Assembly (NCBI RefSeq): GCF_963675165.1
Contig: NC_087386.1
Coordinates: forward strand, 4,656,169 to 4,720,168
Length of the DNA: 64,000 bases
Source of the DNA: Halichondria panicea
Lineage: Eukaryota > Porifera > Demospongiae > Suberitida > Halichondriidae
Direction: 5' to 3'
The notes beneath the pieces were generated by a model. It saw only the letters and a program-made list of their open reading frames with translations, was not told the origin of the DNA and did not search any database. This document shows, one piece after another, positions 58,544 to 64,000 of this stretch; positions within the stretch are counted from its first letter, which is position 1; each line of letters begins with the position of its first letter. The position numbers were made by a program, and so were the translations under genes.

Positions 58544-61458
58544 CACTGCAAAAACACTTTTGTTAATTTAACAAATAAAAGTTTGTCCCGGTGATGAATC
58601 TCACATGACAAAATAATATTTGTTAGAATGACAAAGGTAAAACAACCTACAATGTTTTGTCATTCAAGCAAAGAAATTATGTCAAAACAACAAAGTATTA
58701 TGTCATCTGAATTTCACCAATTTATTGTACTTCTATGTCAAAATAGCAAAGTGAATGCTGAATTAACACTGCTATAAAGTGAATTTCTTTGTTAAATTAA
58801 CACTATACATTTGTCATTTAATTAGTTGTTTTCTCGCGCACGTACGCACATGCAGAAGGTCAAACGGTATTAGAACAATGAGTTTATGATAGAATAAGAT
58901 CACTGGATCACATGACACGCAGCACAATAATTTCTTCTGTCAGTAAATTGTTTTTAGTGTTCATCACTTAGCGTTTCTTGAAATTCCAGTACAGTGAACT
59001 GCAGGCGTTTCGTTTGGTTTCATGAACGCTACATCCCTCAGATCATTTTCGCCCCTACAGAACAAAAGATTGAAGTCACTATAGTTACCAACACATATGT
59101 AGTGCAAAATGTAAATAGTATAAGCTATCACCCCATGGACAAAGTTGACCAGTCGAAACCAGTGTAACTGACACGTGAGGACACATACACACAAAATCGT
59201 AAATCAGTATGCTAGCTATCACCCCATGGACAAAGTTGACCAGTCGAAACCAGTGTAACTGACACATGAGGACACATACACACAAACTTGTAAATCAGTA
59301 TGCTAGCTATCACCCCATGGACGAAGTTGACCAGTCGAAACCAGTGTAACTGACACATGAGGACACATACACACAAACTCGTAAATCAGTATGCTAGCTA
59401 TCACCCCATGGACGAAGTCGACCAGTCGAAACCAGTGTAACTGACACGTGAGGACACATACACACAAACTAGTAAATTACAATGCTAGCTATCATCCCCA
59501 TGGACGAAGTTGACCAGTCGAAACCAGTGTAACTGACGCATGAGGACACATACACACAAACTGGTAAATTACAATGCTAGCTATCACCCCATGGACGAAG
59601 TTGACCAGTCGAAACCAGTGTAACTGACGCGTGAGGACACATACACACAAACTGGTAAATTACAATGCTAGCTATCACCCCATGGACGAAGTTGACCAGT
59701 CGAAACCAGTGTAACTGACACATGAGGACACATACACACAAACTGGTAAATTACAATGCTAGCTATCACCCCATGGACGAAGTTGATCAGTCGAAACCAG
59801 TGTAACTGACGCATGAGGACACATACACACAAACTGGTAAATTACAATGCTAGCTATCACCCCATGGACGAAGTTGACCAGTCGAAACCAGTGTAACTGA
59901 CACGTGAGGACACATACACACAAACTCGTAAATCAGTATGCTAGCTATCACCCCATGGACGAAGTTGACCAGTCGAAACCAGTGTAACTGACACGTGAGG
60001 ACACATATACACAAACTCGTAAATCAGTATACTAGCTATCACCCCATGGACGAAGTTGACCAGTCGAAACCAGTGCATGAAGACACGAACTCGTAAATCA
60101 GTATGCTACAGATAAAGGTCGAAACCAGGCCAGGGACAGTTGCCCTCTAGCTAGCTATATAGTTTTATGGAATCTGACATAACTTGCAAGTCGTTTCTTT
60201 GAAGTCGATGAAGGTGGTTAAGTAGACTCCTAGCTGGTACACATTGTGGGGCCGAGGTACGGTAAAATCTGCAGCTGGAAGAAACACGAGAACACATTTA
60301 TTTAGCAATGAGCAACATAACTTAAATCCTTTTTCTTTGAAGCTGGTACATGGTGGAGTTATACGCCGATACGGTATAGCAGTGATTTGTAAACTGTGAA
60401 TTCAGAGAGTTTTGGGATCATGTACATGCCATGCGCCAACAGCATGCAATGGAACTTAACTTTTTTCTTTGAGATGGTGGTACTATCTACTCTTTAAGAA
60501 AATCTGAAAGAGAGTATTGGGCAATAAGTTGAGTTTAGCAATGAGCACTGACTAACTTGCAATTGTCTTTTCTTTCAAGCTGCAGATGCAGGTGACTCTT
60601 GACTCCTAGATCCTAGCTGGTGTACATGGAACATGGTAGCCCAGGGCCAGGGGTACAGGCATGCAGTCAGTGATGGTATAAAGCTGCATGAGCAGCTGCA
60701 GTCTGGTGCAGCTGCAAGCACCATGTGCTAAGTATGTTTGAGGCCTTGCCCTGTTATTCCTGAACGCCCCCTCATGCCACGCCTATAGTTCCAGCTTAAA
60801 ATTATAGTCTCGAGGCCAAACTCTCCTTATCAGAATCTGACCTCGAGACTAGCTAGAGTTAGAGACTAGAGAGAAGGTAGCCTCGATCCCAGGCCGCTCT
60901 TCAGGCCAGGCCTTGTGCATGTGAAGGAGGCTAGAGAGAAGGCTGCCTGCACTGCACTGCACTGAAGACTCTGGAGGCTCCTGACTTCTTCACTGCCACT
61001 GTAACTTACCATGCCCAGTCACAAGTCTCCAATTGCTACATACAACACAATTGAACATGAGCATGCAAAGATATAAGCATCAGGGCAACTGAGTAATCGA
61101 GTATAGGTTGAGTAGGTTGAAATCAGCGATGCAAACTTGCACGTATCTTTTAGTAGAGTTCTAGCTGTAACTTTATAATTTGTTATTGTCACACATTAAT
61201 GTTAATTTGACAATGAACGATAACTTCCACTAAATGTGAGATCAACAACGCTTCGACAAAATGACAACACATGTGTTCAAATAACAATCTACCATTATAA
61301 TAACAAATATTAATAGTTAGATAAACTATATTAATAGTTAAATAAACTATGATTTGTCATTATAACAATAATTGCAGGAAATTGACAAACGTTTTGTCAA
61401 GATAACATTTTGTGCCGGTAGCAAACTGTGTCACAATAACAAAAGTGTTTTTGCAGTG
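58544..61458. mobile_element. 2.9-kb TIR DNA element carrying a 91-bp satellite
   Basis: The left end CACTGCAAAAACACTTTTGT is matched by its reverse complement (ACAAAAGTGTTTTTGCAGTG) ending at 61458. Sub-terminal regions on both sides are rich in ACAAA / TTGTCAT motifs. No transposase ORF, so non-autonomous. Target-site duplication is unclear (TG on both sides at most). The interior holds eleven satellite units (59128-60105). Confidence 0.75.
59128..60105. repeat. 91-bp satellite, about 11 copies
   Basis: Unit contains GCTAGCTATCACCCCATGGA, CGAAGTTGACCAGTCGAAAC and CACATACACACAAACT; CCCCATGGAC recurs at a 90-91 bp step from 59132 to about 60041. Copies differ by a few bases and the last is truncated. 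The minus strand is open for some copies but with no coding character. Confidence 0.95.
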
Positions 61459-61918
61459 TGGTAGGCCATAAAATGCCTCGAATCAAACCTGTATATGGCT
61501 AGCCTATAAAAGCTATATAGCACTTCTGTAGGTAACGTGCAAGTTCAAGCTTCTTAGCCTTTGCTCGCTTCTATTCAACAAGAAATTACTTGGCTATATA
61601 TTGATGCTGCAAACACAACCCTTCGGCATCCAGGTGAGAAGACTCAAGACACCCACCTCAGCGGACTACTATATTGGTGGCCGTCTACGCGACTCGGTTA
61701 ATAAAATGTGCACTGTATGGGTACGCAACTGGCACCCAGAGCTAAGAACTATACTGAGTGGGCCAGCAATGATTATATAGGGCAAAAGATCTATTTAGCA
61801 ATCTTTACAACCAACAGGTTAATTGGTACTACATATACACATGGGGACCTGGTGGTTGCCATAATTTTGTTTTACCACGCATGACTTTATCAGCAGGATG
61901 TGGTCAAGGTGGGTTAAG

Positions 61919-62118
61919 TACGTATAGCGTGTAATTTTCGTGGGGCAAAATATTCGTGGTTTTCGTGGTTGGAGGTCTGACCACGAATATTTTACCCACG
62001 AATGAAGCGACCTTGCCTACCTTTACCTGCAGTGCAAGCTCCAACCACGAAAATATTACCCACGAAATGTCTGAACCACGAATATTTTCTCCCCCAAAAA
62101 TTACCCGCTATACGGTAA
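61919..62118. mobile_element. MITE with TACCGTATAGCG-type ends
   Basis: Left TATAGCGTGTAATTTTCGTG and right complement ending CCGCTATACGGTA; internal ATATTCGTGGTT blocks appear in both orientations (GACCACGAATATTTT). About 200 bp. The end motif also appears at about 55234 (GCGCTATACGGTAGAAC). Confidence 0.8.
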
Positions 62119-62283
62119 ATGGGTAAGAGCTGAACACCAGTTTCTAAGCAATACATCCGCACAAATTAAGGCTCTCGGACTATATAACTGGGGCAGGGTG
62201 TAGTGTACGTGTATAGTGTGCATGGATGTGCATTGTGTAGGGTGTAGGGTTACTTTGGACATGCAGTACAAATCACTACAAGT

Positions 62284-62735
62284 TCAGTGTTCATTTCTGG
62301 TCAGGTAGTTATTTATTTTTTTTTTTAATAGGGAGTCGTAGTCCCTATTCCAAAGTTTTGTGCACATTTTAAGGGCAAACTTTGAGAATTTGTTTTTTGG
62401 TGTGGATCCCAAACAGGGGCAGCATATTCCAGTTTTGATCTCACAAGTGAGATGTAGAGTTGTCTTAAACATTCTAGTGACAAGTGGCCATAGAACTGTC
62501 AGTAAATTATACCAACCTGCTTGCAGGCATTTCTGCACATTCCTTCTATGTGTTTTGACCATGAGAGGTCATGAGAGATCCACACGCCAAGGTACTTGTA
62601 GTGGTCAACTTTAAGTAGGGGACCAGGAGATTGAATAGGATGGTAAAGAAGATCATCAGCATAGAACAAGAGACTTCCTTTATTTTGATGTAGATCAATG
62701 TCATTTATAACATGCATGCAGACACAGTACATTGA
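62284..62735 (-). pseudogene. Decayed non-LTR retrotransposon reverse transcriptase
   Basis: Minus-strand translation shows LLFYADDLLYH (YADD catalytic motif), HYKYLGVWISHDLSWSKHI and, after frameshifts, CLRQLYISLVRSKLEYAAPV and WDPH, the usual order of the C-terminal RT/thumb region of jockey/CR1-type LINEs. The N-terminal RT and endonuclease are absent and there are stops between the pieces. Confidence 0.85.
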
Positions 62736-62768
62736 ACTTGTAGTGATTCGTTGTAGTGATTCGTAGCG

Positions 62769-63210
62769 GTGTCCGAACCTCCTCTGGGTGTAGTTCAGTG
62801 TATATTAGTTCAGTGTCCGAACCTCCTCTGGGTGTAGTTTAGTATATATTAGTCCGAACCTCCTCTGGGTGTAGTTCAGTATATATTAGTTCATTGTCCG
62901 AACCTCCTCTGGGTGTAGTTCAGTGTATATTAGTTCAGTGTCCGAACCTCCTCTGGGTGTAGTTCAGTGTATATTAGTTCAGTGTCCGAACCTCCTCTGG
63001 GTGTAGTTCAGTGTATATTAGTTCAGTGTCCGAACCTCCTCTGGGTGTAGTTCAATGTATATTAGTTCAGTCCGAACCTCCTCTGGGTGTAGTTCAGTGT
63101 ATATTAGTTCAGTGTCCGAACCTCCTCTGGGTGTAGTTCAGTATATATTAGTTCAGTGTCCGAACCTCCTCTGGGTGTAGTTCAGTATATATTTGAGTTC
63201 AGTGTATATT
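62769..63210. repeat. 43-bp minisatellite, 10 copies
   Basis: The unit TCCGAACCTCCTCTGGGTGT followed by AGTTCAGTGTATATTAGTTCAG repeats about every 43-45 bp, with two shortened units near 62852 and 63071. It lies just upstream of the LINE remnant in its reading direction. Confidence 0.95.
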
Positions 63211-63219
63211 TGTAACATT

Positions 63220-64000
63220 TCATAACGTGCAGACACAGTAAATTGAATTTGCAGTGATTCATATATACCACATGTTTGACCTTCTCTGCACATGTGTGTA
63301 GAACTGGGTGTTATAATCATGTGCAGAAGAGGTCACATGCAGTAGGAATCACTATAGTGTTTTCCAGCAGGGCTGAACTTTTAGTGATTCTTATGGCCTC
63401 AAAATACAGAAAAAGTATACAGCACATGGTGTGTGTGCAAAGGAGGTTGGACTATAGGGTTATTTGCTCAGGTTACCATACAACTTACCTCTGGCTTTAC
63501 TGAGCTTATAATATCTGGCTAGCTGTGTGGATTAGCAAGGGTTAGCAGTAATGTATCTAGCTTGCATAGGAATCTAGTAAAAAGTGTATGCACTGATAAC
63601 AGAATGGAGGGGATTGCTGGGGATCATGCGCAGGTTGGTTAATGACTACTAGTATAAGTAGCCAGAGAGTCACAGAAAGTTTGCCTCCTAGTCTCCAATG
63701 ACTATGAAAAACCAGCTAGAAGTAATCATTAATTGTCAACAAGCTCAGCTAAAAGTAGTAGTACATGGGTATAAATAACCTTCTGGTGTGTGTGTGTGTG
63801 TGTTTGTGTTGAAAGTAGATAAGGTTACCACAAAACACAGCAAATGTGCTTACTCTGCCACATCTTGCTACCACAGACAAGTGCATGGCCCTAGTCTAAC
63901 AGCCACCAGCCATGCTAGCTATTGAGCCACCACCACATGAATCTAATTCCCACCACTTCTGAGAAAGGTAAATTCTAGGAAAGCAGGCAATGAATACACC
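63220..64000. other. Non-coding right end
   Basis: No gene was seen. It contains a short GT run near 63788 and otherwise unremarkable AT-rich sequence. Confidence 0.4.

Noticed and set aside
58964..59285. Minus-strand ORFs rich in Cys/Val in the satellite
   Set aside because: Translation of 91-bp tandem repeats; repetition explains the openness.
59128..60105. CRISPR-like array
   Set aside because: Units are contiguous 91-bp repeats without distinct spacers, in an animal genome.

Overview
The window is animal nuclear DNA. The genes have short GT-AG introns, the sequence is AT-rich with dense TAATTATA-type filler, small fold-back repeats are abundant, and the gene set includes an NLR pair, kynurenine aminotransferase, mitochondrial isoleucyl-tRNA synthetase, YPEL5 and a fibrinogen-domain protein. 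Compact introns plus DEATH-NACHT-LRR receptors point to a sponge (probably a demosponge); this is inference, and another early-branching metazoan is possible.

Left third (1-29607): a segmental duplication of about 10-11 kb in direct orientation, positions 1-10057 and 18549-29607. Each unit carries a degraded NLR LRR fragment, a complete NLR gene on the minus strand (NLR-A 1420-8972; NLR-B 19960-28492) and about 1.1 kb of shared upstream DNA. Splice reconstruction gives intact frames of 1990 and 1866 codons. Each has a 31-nt first exon, a death-fold exon, a linker exon with a second possible death-like fold, and a giant NACHT-LRR exon. Differences between copies: a 10-bp minisatellite inside the LRR coding region of A, a 1253-nt intron with a MITE in A where B has a 48-nt intron, and a 2.6-kb insertion in the first intron of B. 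Between the units lie an orphan VPS15-like kinase exon, an array of tRNA-Ala genes, a complex fold-back repeat region and a two-exon secreted fibrinogen-related gene.

Middle (29752-41560): a housekeeping block. KYAT3-like aminotransferase (minus, 12 exons found, C-terminal exon missing exactly where the NLR-B unit begins) hosts a nested plus-strand seven-helix membrane protein gene. Directly upstream is IARS2 (minus, 3 exons), which shares a 168-bp divergent promoter with YPEL5 (plus, 6 exons). The first intron of YPEL5 is filled by a 740-bp palindrome.

Right (41829-57000): two plus-strand multi-exon genes, an LRR single-pass receptor (12 exons, 572 aa) and a Myc-like bHLH-leucine-zipper protein (6 exons found, 584 aa). 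From 57 to 64 kb there is no clear host gene: fold-back MITEs, a 2.9-kb terminal-inverted-repeat element containing eleven copies of a 91-bp satellite, a decayed LINE reverse transcriptase and a 43-bp minisatellite.

The NLRs, LRR receptor and fibrinogen-domain protein look like an expanding innate recognition repertoire embedded among conserved single-copy genes. All exon joins were made by eye from splice consensus, phase and family similarity; no transcript or database search was available.
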